NCBI GenBank assembly: GCA_002401155.1
Contig: NVSG01000006.1
Coordinates: 25,255 to 89,254 of the forward strand
DNA: 64,000 bases
Direction of reading: 5' to 3'
Origin: Hyphomicrobiales bacterium
GTDB lineage: Bacteria > Pseudomonadota > Alphaproteobacteria > Rhizobiales > Rhizobiaceae
A program made the translations under genes and the position numbers. The notes beneath the pieces are model-generated. The model was given only the letters and a program-made list of their open reading frames with translations. It searched no databases and had not been told where the DNA came from. Shown here one piece after another: positions 17,917-25,957 of the stretch. Within the stretch, counting starts at the first letter, position 1. Every line of letters starts with the position of its first letter.

Positions 17917-18343
17917 AATATTCTCCTTAACTCCACATTATTATTTCGCATTATGCGAGCCGCTCAGGTGTTTCCCTGTGCTGACAATGGCAAATATATC
18001 GAGGAGGAATTGAGATCAGATTAAGATACATAGTGAACAAAGTACTAAAGATATGATCCATTGAGCATAGTTATTTTTGAGTAAAAAATATATATAAAGC
18101 TTATCCAATTCAGGGTCAAAAAAATTTCCCTATATCTCCCTATATATAGAGAGTAGTATTTACTTACCTCACACGAGGCCTTAGATCAGTTTAGATCATA
18201 CGCTCATTTATGAATGTGTGATCTTTTCAAAATCAAGTGAAAACAAGGAAGACTCCAGATATTTTTCATCGAATATCCTGCAATTAAGACTTCATTCACC
18301 AAGATCATCCATGGTGCGTTTGGAAAATATCAGGAGCAACCCC
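17917..18343. other. 427-bp divergent regulatory region between flp and the CpaC-N-like gene
   Basis: No gene is supported here. The region is AT-rich, with runs such as TATATATAGAGAG near 18143-18155. A direct repeat TTAGATCA occurs twice (18181-18188 and 18191-18198, period 10), close to the plus-strand gene. A near-CtrA word TTAA-N7-TTAT lies just upstream of the flp ribosome binding site (17928-17942). It should contain the promoters of flp (minus) and of the gene at 18344 (plus). Confidence 0.55.
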
Positions 18344-18826
18344 ATGAAAAATACACTTGCCAAAATTACATTCGCACTTCCTATCATCGCCGGATTGGTA
18401 TTTGCCGCCATGGTCGCGCCTGCAACTGCCAATGAAGCAATTGAAGATGCGGTCATCGTCACAGTTGATCGGGCAAAAATATTTCGAGTATCACGTCCAG
18501 CAAGCACCATCATCATCGGAAACCCTGCCATTGTTGATGCGGTCATCGAAGACGCAAAAACTCTGATCCTTACCGGCCGCTCATTTGGCGTCACCAATCT
18601 CATCATTCTTGATGTAAACGGAGACCCCATCGTCGACAAAACCATTTTGGTACGTGGCCATGAAATCGGCACCATACGTATCTATCGACGCTCAAGCCGC
18701 GTAACCTTGGCTTGCGCCCCGGTTTGCGAACCAACCTTAACCATCGGCGATAATGCCAAGAGTTTCGCTTTTGCTTCTCAACAGATCAAAGCCAAGAACG
18801 CTCTCGCTTTGGCCAACGCAAAATAA
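18344..18826 (+). CDS. Pilus assembly protein with CpaC N-terminal (N0-like) domain only
   Basis: This 160-residue protein has a Sec signal peptide (MKNTLAKITFALPIIAGLVFAAM..., cleavage near PATA/NEA). One domain follows that resembles the N-terminal region of CpaC (VDRAKIFRVSRPASTIIIGNPAIVDAVIEDAKTLILTGRSFG, about 38-80), with the IIGNPAIVDA and GVTNLIILD motifs. It lacks any secretin barrel. The C-terminal tail contains a Cys pair (ACAPVC). AGGAG lies 7 bases upstream of the chosen ATG. It is probably a periplasmic accessory of the Tad secretin; the same small gene is often seen next to tadE/tadG in Rhizobiales. Confidence 0.82.
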   Translation: MKNTLAKITFALPIIAGLVFAAMVAPATANEAIEDAVIVTVDRAKIFRVSRPASTIIIGNPAIVDAVIEDAKTLILTGRSFGVTNLIILDVNGDPIVDKTILVRGHEIGTIRIYRRSSRVTLACAPVCEPTLTIGDNAKSFAFASQQIKAKNALALANAK

Positions 18827-18860
18827 CTGCCAAAACGGCATTATCGGATTCCACTCTAAG

Positions 18861-18894
18861 TTAACGGTCCCTTAAGGGGGCCGTTGCTATTTTA
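18861..18894 (+). terminator. Terminator hairpin overlapping a CtrA-type box
   Basis: AACGG.CCC and GGG..CCGTT (18863-18885) form a stem around TTAA, followed by GCTATTTTAATT. It lies 37 bp after the stop of the CpaC-N-like gene. The same bases 18861-18875 read TTAA-N7-TTAA, the CtrA consensus, 119 bp upstream of the next pseudopilin gene. Either or both functions are possible. Confidence 0.55.
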
Positions 18895-18993
18895 ATTGTC
18901 CTGATAACTAATTCTCAATGCATTCCTCCTAGGCTTGATCAATCATAGGTAGTTACCTTTTAAAAATTGGCCTGTAGCAAACAGGAATGTCAT

Positions 18994-19581
18994 ATGATGG
19001 TGCGCAAAATGAACACAAGCAAAACAGCCCGCTCTTCACGATCAAGGCTCCTCTCAGTCTTAAAAAAGTTCAACCGCAATGAAGACGGCGCAACCGCTAT
19101 TGAATTTGCCTTCGTGGGTGGACCATTTTTCCTCCTGATGTTTGCGATTATTGAAGTGTCGATTTTCTTTTTCGCCGGCCAGGTATTTGAATCATCCGTC
19201 GATTCTGTCGGCCGCATGGTTCGCACCGGACAAATTGACCCAAACATATCAGAAGAAGACTTCAAGAAAATCATCTGCGATAAAACAGCCACACTTTTCA
19301 AGTGTGCTGACATACACGTTGATCTCACAGTTGTTGCAGAGTTTGACGAGCTAACGCTACCACCGAAACCAAAAGACATGGATACTGATTTGGCAGCGTT
19401 TCAATTCACCAATCCCGGCCCATCTCAAATTGTAAAACTAACCGTAATGTATGAATGGCCAGTAGTTACAAATTACGTGGCATCCCACATATCAAAATTG
19501 GATAGTAATAACGCACTGTTGACCACAGTCGCGGTCTTCAAGACAGAACCTTGGCCAACAAGTGTAGCCGTAAATCCATAA
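18994..19581 (+). CDS. TadE/TadG-family pseudopilin (first of two)
   Basis: This 195-residue membrane-anchored protein has the pseudopilin signature. The basic N-terminus ends in NRNEDG, followed by ATAIEFAFVGGPFFLLMFAIIEVSIFFF, so CpaA should cleave after the Gly (about residue 45). The periplasmic C-domain has two Cys close together (IICDKTATLFKC), a likely disulfide. I chose the ATG at 18994 with AGGA 8 bases upstream; a TTG at 18967 is less likely. TadE/F-type minor pilins are needed for pilus formation. The next pseudopilin follows after 38 bp, so the two are probably co-transcribed. Confidence 0.88.
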   Translation: MMVRKMNTSKTARSSRSRLLSVLKKFNRNEDGATAIEFAFVGGPFFLLMFAIIEVSIFFFAGQVFESSVDSVGRMVRTGQIDPNISEEDFKKIICDKTATLFKCADIHVDLTVVAEFDELTLPPKPKDMDTDLAAFQFTNPGPSQIVKLTVMYEWPVVTNYVASHISKLDSNNALLTTVAVFKTEPWPTSVAVNP

Positions 19582-19619
19582 GCCAACCCCCTTTTGTCCT
19601 AGATAGAAAGCATATAAAA

Positions 19620-20234
19620 ATGCATAACATACTCAAATCTATCAAGCCAAAAACCATGGCCTTGGTAACACGGTTCAAACAGGAAGTTGCCGGTGTCGCA
19701 GCAATTGAATTTGCAATCATTGCACCGATTATGATTCTGCTATTTTTCGCAACCATTGAAGTTTCCACGGCCCTAGCAGTAAACCGGAAACTGTCGCGTG
19801 TATCCAGTACTCTTGGCGATCTTATCACCCAAAGCCAGATACTCTCCGAAGACGACATAGATGACATCATGAAAGCGGCAAGTTTAGTCATGATACCCTA
19901 TAAGCATGACCTTAGTATCGTCATCACACAGATTAGTATCAAAAACGGCAAGGCTACCGTGGACTGGAGCCGGGCACATGGCAAAAGCTCAGATGGCAAA
20001 GACATAGTACCAAATGCGGTTGGTAGTCCATATACGGTACCAACAAAGATCAAGATTGATGACACCTATCTCGTGTCTGCAAAGGTTAACGCCACCCATA
20101 CCCCGCTCTATGCCAAGACAACGCTTGGCGCCAACCGGTCTCTGCACATGGATAAATCAACTGCAGCCGACATACATATGGAAGAAGAAATCTTCCTGCG
20201 GCCAAGGATTGGTTTGAAAACTAACATTCATTAG
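19620..20234 (+). CDS. TadE/TadG-family pseudopilin (second of two)
   Basis: This 204-residue protein has the same architecture as its upstream neighbour: basic N-terminus, VAG then VAAIEFAIIAPIMILLFFATIEVSTAL (about 22-50), and a periplasmic domain without Cys. The segment KLSRVSSTLGDLITQSQ after the helix is typical of TadE-like proteins of alphaproteobacteria. It lacks a VWA domain, so it corresponds to TadE/TadF rather than full TadG. The start at 19620 is preceded only by a weak AGAAAG. It ends before a strong inverted repeat shared with the convergent PhnD-like gene. Confidence 0.86.
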   Translation: MHNILKSIKPKTMALVTRFKQEVAGVAAIEFAIIAPIMILLFFATIEVSTALAVNRKLSRVSSTLGDLITQSQILSEDDIDDIMKAASLVMIPYKHDLSIVITQISIKNGKATVDWSRAHGKSSDGKDIVPNAVGSPYTVPTKIKIDDTYLVSAKVNATHTPLYAKTTLGANRSLHMDKSTAADIHMEEEIFLRPRIGLKTNIH

Positions 20235-20266
20235 ATCAGGCTTTCAATTTAGCCCCAAACAATGCT

Positions 20267-20302
20267 CTGGCGAAACAAATCACTCTTTCTGCGTTTCGCC
20301 AG
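20267..20302. terminator. Hairpin between pseudopilin genes and the PhnD-like gene
   Basis: CTGGCGAAAC (20267-20276) pairs perfectly with GTTTCGCCAG (20293-20302). The 16-base loop contains the stop codon of the minus-strand gene. It lies 33 bp after the plus-strand pseudopilin stop and probably terminates that transcript. There is no long T-tract. Confidence 0.5.
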
Positions 20303-21296
20303 TACCTGTGACCTCTCCAGTAACCTCGCTGGACGCACCTTTTATCCCCATTTTAGCCCGTACAAAATCAAGCACGGATAAAAACTGCCCGTGCCGGGCA
20401 ATTTCAAACCCACCGCCATAGTCCAATTCAATTGAATCATAAGCGCTCGGATCTGCCGAGAACATATGTTGCAGGGTTTCCCGCAATAACCGTTTGGCCT
20501 CGGAGGAAAGGTTTTTGCGAATAGCATGCGGAGAATGCGGAATATCCAAAGATTGCCAAATAATCTTATAACCTGTGGCCTCCCCCTCATTCCTCTCGGC
20601 CAGTGCTTTCAGGCTGCCCCGAGAATACCCGGATAAACGATCGCCAATCATCGAACTCCAGCCCAGCATTGCAACAGACGTCCCATCCAGCATCGCATTC
20701 ACAGCCTGTTCCGATGACCCCACCTTGTCTACCGTCGTTCCTTCCGGAAACACCCCTTGTTTCTCAAGCTCATACATTGCAATTTCAAACGCACCCACTG
20801 CACGCGCACGCGGTATTGCCAAATTTTCCAGCTTCAAATCGCTCAAATTTCCAGGTCCCGATGGCCCGGAAATAATGACTGCACGGAATGTTGCTGTCTG
20901 ATCAACCGCCAAAGGCAGTACCAGCGGTTCAACGCATTCGCACAAAATCCATGTGGCAGCATATGCGCTGGCAGAATAAATCGCATATTCAATTCGCGAA
21001 CCCCGATGGGCTTCAATCAGCGATGACATATTTCTGGCTGGAAAAATTTCCACATTCATACCCAGCGCTTCTGCCAGTGCCAGACGAAACGGTTCCACTC
21101 TGGCAAGGTTGCCTGCAACATCCTCACCAACAACAATCCCTACACGAAAAACCCCAAGGTCCGTACGCCAATCCGCCTTGGAAACCCCAAAGGAACCGGC
21201 AAGAACCAGAGGCGACAAAACAGCCAGAAAAACCCAATATTGAATGAAGGCTTTCAGCCGAAACCCAAGTGCTTTTCTACCCTGATTGCTCTGCAT
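20280..21296 (-). CDS. PhnD-like periplasmic substrate-binding protein
   Basis: This 338-residue secreted binding protein belongs to the phosphate/phosphite/phosphonate family (PhnD, NMT1-like fold). The signal peptide lies in residues 1-42 (IQYWVFLAVLSPLVLAGSFGVSKA). The mature protein has FRVGIVVGEDVAGNLARVEPFRLALAEALGMNVEIFPARN and the later segments IEYAIYSASAYAA and DGTSVAMLGWSSM. No permease or ATPase gene is adjacent, so it is an orphan, possibly a sensor partner or a protein tied to the neighbouring pilus genes. The substrate is unknown. The C-terminal 20 residues are Thr/Gly/Glu rich and probably disordered. Confidence 0.8.
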   Translation of the reverse strand: MQSNQGRKALGFRLKAFIQYWVFLAVLSPLVLAGSFGVSKADWRTDLGVFRVGIVVGEDVAGNLARVEPFRLALAEALGMNVEIFPARNMSSLIEAHRGSRIEYAIYSASAYAATWILCECVEPLVLPLAVDQTATFRAVIISGPSGPGNLSDLKLENLAIPRARAVGAFEIAMYELEKQGVFPEGTTVDKVGSSEQAVNAMLDGTSVAMLGWSSMIGDRLSGYSRGSLKALAERNEGEATGYKIIWQSLDIPHSPHAIRKNLSSEAKRLLRETLQHMFSADPSAYDSIELDYGGGFEIARHGQFLSVLDFVRAKMGIKGASSEVTGEVTGTGETQKE

Positions 21297-21386
21297 CCCA
21301 ATTCCTACTATCGTGACAATTCGGTAAAATGAATCACCGAAGAATATCTATCACAAATCATCTTTTTAAACCTATGAATTGATTTT

Positions 21387-22607
21387 ATGGCAAAAGCATA
21401 TCTGTTTGTTCTCGACAGTTTCGGCATAGGCGGCGCACCTGATGCAAAAGAATTTGGTGACGAAGGCTCAAATACTCTGGGCCATATTGCCGAACAATGC
21501 GCCTTGGGAAAAGCCGATAAGAATGGCGTTCGCTCAGGCCCCCTTAAAGTGCCCAACATGGAACGTCTGGGATTGGGGTTTGCCGCCCGCGAGGCTTGCG
21601 GCCAATTACCAGCAGGCTTCGATCCCGATATCAAAACCAATGGCCGCTGGGCCAATGCGGTAGAAGTTTCCATGGGCAAGGACACCCCGTCCGGCCATTG
21701 GGAAATCGCTGGCGTCCCTGTTCCCTTCGAATGGGGCTATTTCCCGCGGGAATTTCCCAGCTTCCCGGAAGAATTGATCGCGGAATTCGTAAAACAGGCA
21801 AATCTCCCTGGAATTCTCGGCAATAAGGCCGCATCCGGCATACCCATCCTCAAAGAGTTGGGCGAAGAACACATCCGCTCCGGCAAACCAATTTGTTACA
21901 CCTCCGCAGATTCAGTTTTCCAGATCGCTGCCCATGAAACCCATTTTGGTCTGGAACGATTGCTGGAAATCTGCGAGATCGCCCGCAAACTGGTAGACCC
22001 GTATAATATCGGACGCGTCATCGCCCGCCCCTTTGTCGGAGAAACCCCTGAAGAATTCGAACGCACCGGAAACCGCCGCGACTATTCCGTACCACCGCCA
22101 GAACCAACACTCCTTGATCGTGCAAAAGATGCCGGACGAGCAGTCATAGCTGTCGGCAAAATTTCAGATATCTACGCCCATTGCGGCACCACAGATGTGC
22201 GCAAGGCCCATGGCAATGCCGCTTTGTTTGACACCACGCTTGAAGCAATTTCAGATGCTAAGGATGGAGATTTCGTCTTCACCAATTTCGTCGATTTCGA
22301 CATGCTCTACGGTCATCCCCGCGATGTGGTTGGCTACGCCGCAGCCCTTGAATATTTCGACAACCGTCTGCCGGAAATCATCAGCAAAATGCAGGATGGC
22401 GACTTAATGACCCTCACCGCCGATCACGGCAACGATCCCACATGGCCAGGCACCGATCACACCCGCGAACAAGTGCCGGTGATGTTATGGAGCCCGGGCA
22501 TAAAAACCGGTTATTGCGGTGAACTTCCTACCTTTGCCGATATCGGCGAAACCATCGCAAAACATCTTGGCCTCCCCGCAGGCATCCATGGCAAGAGTTT
22601 CTTATAA
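21387..22607 (+). CDS. deoB: Phosphopentomutase DeoB
   Basis: This 406-residue cytoplasmic enzyme interconverts (deoxy)ribose-1-phosphate and -5-phosphate and so connects nucleoside breakdown with central metabolism. It is an alkaline-phosphatase-superfamily metalloenzyme. The N-terminal metal site is in [15 protein letters not shown] (Asp10 region), the phosphorylated Thr in [10 protein letters not shown] (about 93-102), and the C-terminal metal ligands in [23 protein letters not shown]. Length is typical. Its TAA overlaps the ATG of add by one base (TAATG), and upp follows, forming a salvage operon. Confidence 0.96.
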   Translation: MAKAYLFVLDSFGIGGAPDAKEFGDEGSNTLGHIAEQCALGKADKNGVRSGPLKVPNMERLGLGFAAREACGQLPAGFDPDIKTNGRWANAVEVSMGKDTPSGHWEIAGVPVPFEWGYFPREFPSFPEELIAEFVKQANLPGILGNKAASGIPILKELGEEHIRSGKPICYTSADSVFQIAAHETHFGLERLLEICEIARKLVDPYNIGRVIARPFVGETPEEFERTGNRRDYSVPPPEPTLLDRAKDAGRAVIAVGKISDIYAHCGTTDVRKAHGNAALFDTTLEAISDAKDGDFVFTNFVDFDMLYGHPRDVVGYAAALEYFDNRLPEIISKMQDGDLMTLTADHGNDPTWPGTDHTREQVPVMLWSPGIKTGYCGELPTFADIGETIAKHLGLPAGIHGKSFL

Positions 22608-23575
22608 TGGTCATCAAAGCAGAATTGCACTGCCACCTTGAGGGTGCAGCCCACCCCGAACTGATTTTAAAACAGGCACGAAAATATAATGTCGATGTCA
22701 GCGAAATCATCTCCCCCGAGAACGAATATATCTGGCACGATTTCACCTCCTTCATTGGCGCTTACGATCTCTCTGCAAGCCTCTTTCGCTCACCGGAAGA
22801 TTATCATGATTTGGCCAATGATGTATTTTGCAGAATGGCCGAGCAGGATTGCATCTATGGCGAAATATTCGCCTCCCCTGATCATGCCGCCCGCATCGGT
22901 TGCTCCTATAGCGAACTGATTTCCGCCATCGCTTCCGGCATTGAAACCGCTAATACAAACAGCGGTATTGAAGGGCGCATCATCGTCGTTGGCGTGCGCC
23001 ACGAGGGGATTGAATCCGTCGAGCAGGCAGCCCTTGATGTGGCCAAATATCCCCACAGGCTGGTAACCGGGTTTGGCATTGCAGGCGATGAACGCGTCGG
23101 CGATCACAAGGATTTTGCCAAAGCCTTTACCATCGCAAAGGAGGCCGGTCTCGGCCTCACAGGGCACGCAGGCGAACTTTGCGGGGCGCAAAGCGTTCGC
23201 GATGCCATCGATCATTGGGGCATCACCCGCATCGGCCACGGTGTACGCGCCATCGAAGACTCAGGCCTGGTAGAACGCATCGCCGAAGAAGGCATCGTGC
23301 TTGAAGCCTGCCCCGGCTCTAATATCGCACTTGAGGTCTTTCCCGATTTCAAGTCGCACCCCTTTAGGGCACTCGAAGAAGCCGGCTGCAAAATGACCCT
23401 CAATTCCGATGATCCGCCCTATTTCCACACCAGCTTGCAGCGGGAATACGAAATCGCCCAAGAGCATTTCGGCTATAATGATGAAGAATTGCTCGGATTT
23501 ACCATAACAGCCATCGAAGCCGCCTTCGTAGATGGGGAAACTCGCAAGCGTTTGCTTGAGAAATGTACCCAATAG
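22607..23575 (+). CDS. add: Adenosine deaminase
   Basis: This 322-residue cytoplasmic zinc enzyme deaminates (deoxy)adenosine to (deoxy)inosine. Zinc and catalytic motifs are in order: HCHLEG (residues 8-13), LTGHAGELCGAQSV (His and Glu, about 184-197), TRIGHGVRAIED, and the C-terminal Asp pair LNSDDPPYF. It is slightly shorter than E. coli Add (333). It is translationally coupled to deoB. Together the pair would convert deoxyadenosine-derived carbon and base for reuse. Adenine deaminase-type paralogues exist in the family, but HxH, GHAGE and SDDP all favour adenosine deaminase. Confidence 0.92.
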   Translation: MVIKAELHCHLEGAAHPELILKQARKYNVDVSEIISPENEYIWHDFTSFIGAYDLSASLFRSPEDYHDLANDVFCRMAEQDCIYGEIFASPDHAARIGCSYSELISAIASGIETANTNSGIEGRIIVVGVRHEGIESVEQAALDVAKYPHRLVTGFGIAGDERVGDHKDFAKAFTIAKEAGLGLTGHAGELCGAQSVRDAIDHWGITRIGHGVRAIEDSGLVERIAEEGIVLEACPGSNIALEVFPDFKSHPFRALEEAGCKMTLNSDDPPYFHTSLQREYEIAQEHFGYNDEELLGFTITAIEAAFVDGETRKRLLEKCTQ

Positions 23576-23625
23576 GCGCTAGAATGGATTTAACATTCCA
23601 TTTTGTAAGCAGTAGGTTCTAACCC

Positions 23626-24255
23626 ATGAAAAATCTCACCGTCGTCGATCATCCCCTCGTCCAGCACAAGCTCACCCTGATGCGCGACAAAGGCACTTCC
23701 ACCGCCGGTTTCCGGCGCCTGCTGAAAGAAATTTCGCTGCTGCTTTGCTATGAAGTGACCCGCGATCTCAAACTCACCACCAAACACATCGAAACTCCGA
23801 TGCAGGAAATGGAAGCACCGGTCATCGCCGGTAAAAAACTGGTATTCGCCTCAATTCTTCGCGCCGGAAACGGCCTGCTTGAAGGCATGCTCGAACTGGT
23901 TCCTTCTGCCCGCGTCGCCCATGTAGGCCTCTACCGCGACCACGAAACGCTGGAAGCCGTTGAATATTATTTCAAAGCCCCCGACGACATTGCCGACCGC
24001 ATGGTAATCGTAGTTGACCCGATGCTTGCCACAGCAAATTCAGCCACCATGGCCATCGAAAAGCTCAAAGAGCGCGGCGCCAACAACATTCGTTTCCTCT
24101 GCCTGTTAGCAGCTCCCGAAGGCATCAAAGCCTTTCAAACAGCCTTGCCTGACGTGCCGATTTTCACCGCCGCAATCGACGAAAAGCTGAACGAAAAAGG
24201 CTATATCGTACCGGGCCTCGGCGATGCCGGCGACCGGATGTACGGCACCAAGTAG
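23626..24255 (+). CDS. upp: Uracil phosphoribosyltransferase
   Basis: This 209-residue enzyme makes UMP from uracil and PRPP. The PRPP loop is seen as [12 protein letters not shown] (about 128-139). The uracil-binding C-terminus reads [28 protein letters not shown], split here as the [20 protein letters not shown] motif. Length equals the family norm (208-210). It lies 50 bp downstream of add with the same orientation, as the third gene of the salvage group. Confidence 0.96.
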   Translation: MKNLTVVDHPLVQHKLTLMRDKGTSTAGFRRLLKEISLLLCYEVTRDLKLTTKHIETPMQEMEAPVIAGKKLVFASILRAGNGLLEGMLELVPSARVAHVGLYRDHETLEAVEYYFKAPDDIADRMVIVVDPMLATANSATMAIEKLKERGANNIRFLCLLAAPEGIKAFQTALPDVPIFTAAIDEKLNEKGYIVPGLGDAGDRMYGTK

Positions 24256-24273
24256 AAGCTTTGATTATTAGCG

Positions 24274-24289
24274 TTAAGCGCTGATTAAC
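24274..24289. promoter_or_regulatory. CtrA-type binding box upstream of the retropepsin-like gene
   Basis: Exact TTAA-N7-TTAAC (N7 = GCGCTGA), the full CtrA consensus, lies 93 bp upstream of the start at 24382. Control by CtrA is inferred. Confidence 0.45.
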
Positions 24290-24347
24290 CAGAGCCTTCA
24301 AATTGCAGGTCGCATTTACCGTAAAATTAGCAAACTCTTGTTAGCTT

Positions 24348-24375
24348 CATCCTGACTTTGTGCAAAATCAGGATG
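24348..24375 (+). promoter_or_regulatory. Hairpin sequestering the ribosome binding site of the retropepsin-like gene
   Basis: CATCCTGA (24348-24355) pairs perfectly with TCAGGATG (24368-24375) around a 12-base loop. The right arm contains AGGA, the Shine-Dalgarno sequence 8 bases before ATG 24382. This could limit translation initiation. Alternatively it is a DNA-level operator. Confidence 0.45.
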
Positions 24376-24381
24376 ATATTT

Positions 24382-24939
24382 ATGTGGCGTTACCTGTTTG
24401 GAGCTTTGGTAATTGGCGGCCTCGCGACCGAGGTTCCAAAAATGCTGGAACGCTATGAGGAAAATGTTGCACAAACCAAAAGCGTGCCCGCCCAAGACAC
24501 GATTGCCCGCAATATTTCAATTTCACGCCCGCTTCCAAAGGTGGTTACCGGCCACAATCCATATCTAGGCAGGGAAGCTCACATAAAACTAGGGCCTCAC
24601 GGCCAGTTTATTGCTAGCGCCAGACTGAACGGTTATCACTCCGATGTGCTGGTGGATACCGGCGCATCAGCCGTTGCCATCAATGAAACAACCGCACACA
24701 GAATGGGCATTTATCTGAATCAGTCCGATTTCAAATATACAGTGCATACCGCTAACGGCCCCACCAAAGCAGCCATGGTGATGATCAAAGAGATCGAAAT
24801 TGGCCGGGTTGTTGTACGAGATGTCCGCGCTCTGGTCTCCAGGGACAAGTCGCTGAACGTCATTCTGCTCGGCATGACTTTCCTTAACCGCTTGAAGAAA
24901 TATGAGGTCAATCAGGGAACCCTTATCCTGACCCAATAA
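24382..24939 (+). CDS. Retropepsin-like aspartic protease, TIGR02281 family
   Basis: This protein of about 185 residues has one N-terminal membrane helix (MWRYLFGALVIGGLATEV) and a retroviral-type aspartyl protease domain (about 70-185). The active site is VLVDTGASAVAINETTA (DTGAS). The single domain implies a homodimer, with the second Asp supplied by the partner. A later hydrophobic-hydrophobic-Gly element is NVILLGMTFLNRL. The family is widespread in alphaproteobacteria, is anchored to face the periplasm, and has no well-defined substrate. AGGA precedes the chosen ATG but lies in a hairpin. ATG 24373 and TTG 24358 are alternative in-frame starts. Confidence 0.83.
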   Translation: MWRYLFGALVIGGLATEVPKMLERYEENVAQTKSVPAQDTIARNISISRPLPKVVTGHNPYLGREAHIKLGPHGQFIASARLNGYHSDVLVDTGASAVAINETTAHRMGIYLNQSDFKYTVHTANGPTKAAMVMIKEIEIGRVVVRDVRALVSRDKSLNVILLGMTFLNRLKKYEVNQGTLILTQ

Positions 24940-24943
24940 TTCT

Positions 24944-25002
24944 GCGTCACTCAAATGTCACAGATAAATTATACAAGCCAGAAATAACCTGTATGATTTA
25001 TC
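24944..25002. promoter_or_regulatory. Pho-box-like direct repeat and 13-bp inverted repeat upstream of olsB
   Basis: GCGTCAC-TCAA-ATGTCAC (24944-24961) has two GTCA-centred 7-mers 11 bp apart, the spacing of a PhoB box, though the 7-mers differ from CTGTCAT in outer bases. A 12-of-13 inverted repeat follows: GATAAATTATACA (24963-24975) and TGTATGATTTATC (24990-25002). Ornithine lipid synthesis is PhoB-controlled in Sinorhizobium, so phosphate control is plausible here. Confidence 0.35.
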
Positions 25003-25023
25003 AATGATCTTTAGGGTAACGGC

Positions 25024-25884
25024 ATGACAGCATTACTGGAAAAATCCACCTACACTCAGGCGGCGGAAACTGTTTCTGGAAATCTCGGAAAATTATCCGT
25101 TCGGCTGGCAAATTCCGATATGGAAATTCGAAAGCTTCAGGCCCTGCGTTATGATGTTTTCTATAATGAAATGTCTGCGGTTCCAAGTTTAGCCCAGCGC
25201 TTTTCAAAACTCGACAAAGACGAATTCGACGCCATTTGCGATCACCTGTTAGTATTGGAAGACAAGCGGAATATTGCTGGCACCTATCGATTATTGCGTC
25301 AGGAAATTGCCGAACAAAACCAAGGCTTTTACACCGCGCAAGAGTTCGACATCGCGCCACTTTTGGAGCGTCACAAATCTAAAAAATTCCTTGAACTCGG
25401 TCGTTCTTGCGTCCGCCCGGAATTTCGAACCAAGCGCACCATTGAATTATTATGGCACGGCACATGGTCGTATTTCTTGCAACACAATTGCGATGTCATG
25501 TTTGGCTGTGCATCGTTCAGTGGAACCGACCCCGATGCCATCGCCCAAGGGTTGAGCTATCTCCATCATAATTTCCGCGCCAGCGACGAATGGCAAATCG
25601 GAGCATATCCTGGTCTGGCACCCGAAAAAATCATCGAGATGAATCGCCTTCCAGCAGACCAACTGGATACTCGTGCCGCCCTTCGCAACCTTCCCCCACT
25701 CATCAAGGGATATTTGCGCGTGGGTGCAATGGTCGGCAGTCAGGCCGTTTTGGACGAACATTTCGGCACCATCGATGTGCTGATTATTCTGCCCGTGGAA
25801 AACATCGCCCCGCGCTATCTCAACTATTACGGAGTTGACGCCAGCCGCCATAAATCCGCTGGTGATATGTCCGCCATCGCTTGA
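25024..25884 (+). CDS. olsB: L-ornithine N-alpha-acyltransferase OlsB-like (GNAT-fold acyltransferase)
   Basis: This 286-residue protein is of the hemolysin/OlsB acyltransferase family, which transfers a 3-hydroxyacyl group from ACP to ornithine in the first step of ornithine lipid synthesis. Characteristic segments are LQALRYDVFYNEM (about 39-51), FDAICDHLLVLED, IAGTYRLLRQEIAE, and FLELGRSCVRPEFRTKRTIELLWHGTWSYF (about 122-150), split here as ELGRSCVRPEFR and IELLWHGTW. PLKGYLRVGA-type wording appears as LIKGYLRVGAMVG. No olsA (PlsC-like partner) is adjacent. The lysophosphatidic-like acyltransferase domain at 33470 is a different fusion. Function is well supported by family. Confidence 0.87.
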   Translation: MTALLEKSTYTQAAETVSGNLGKLSVRLANSDMEIRKLQALRYDVFYNEMSAVPSLAQRFSKLDKDEFDAICDHLLVLEDKRNIAGTYRLLRQEIAEQNQGFYTAQEFDIAPLLERHKSKKFLELGRSCVRPEFRTKRTIELLWHGTWSYFLQHNCDVMFGCASFSGTDPDAIAQGLSYLHHNFRASDEWQIGAYPGLAPEKIIEMNRLPADQLDTRAALRNLPPLIKGYLRVGAMVGSQAVLDEHFGTIDVLIILPVENIAPRYLNYYGVDASRHKSAGDMSAIA

Positions 25885-25957
25885 GTTTAGCTTGCTTATT
25901 GAGCCACATTCGGGAATCTTGTTTCAATTGTAGATTTCGCGAAATGGGGACGCTTAA

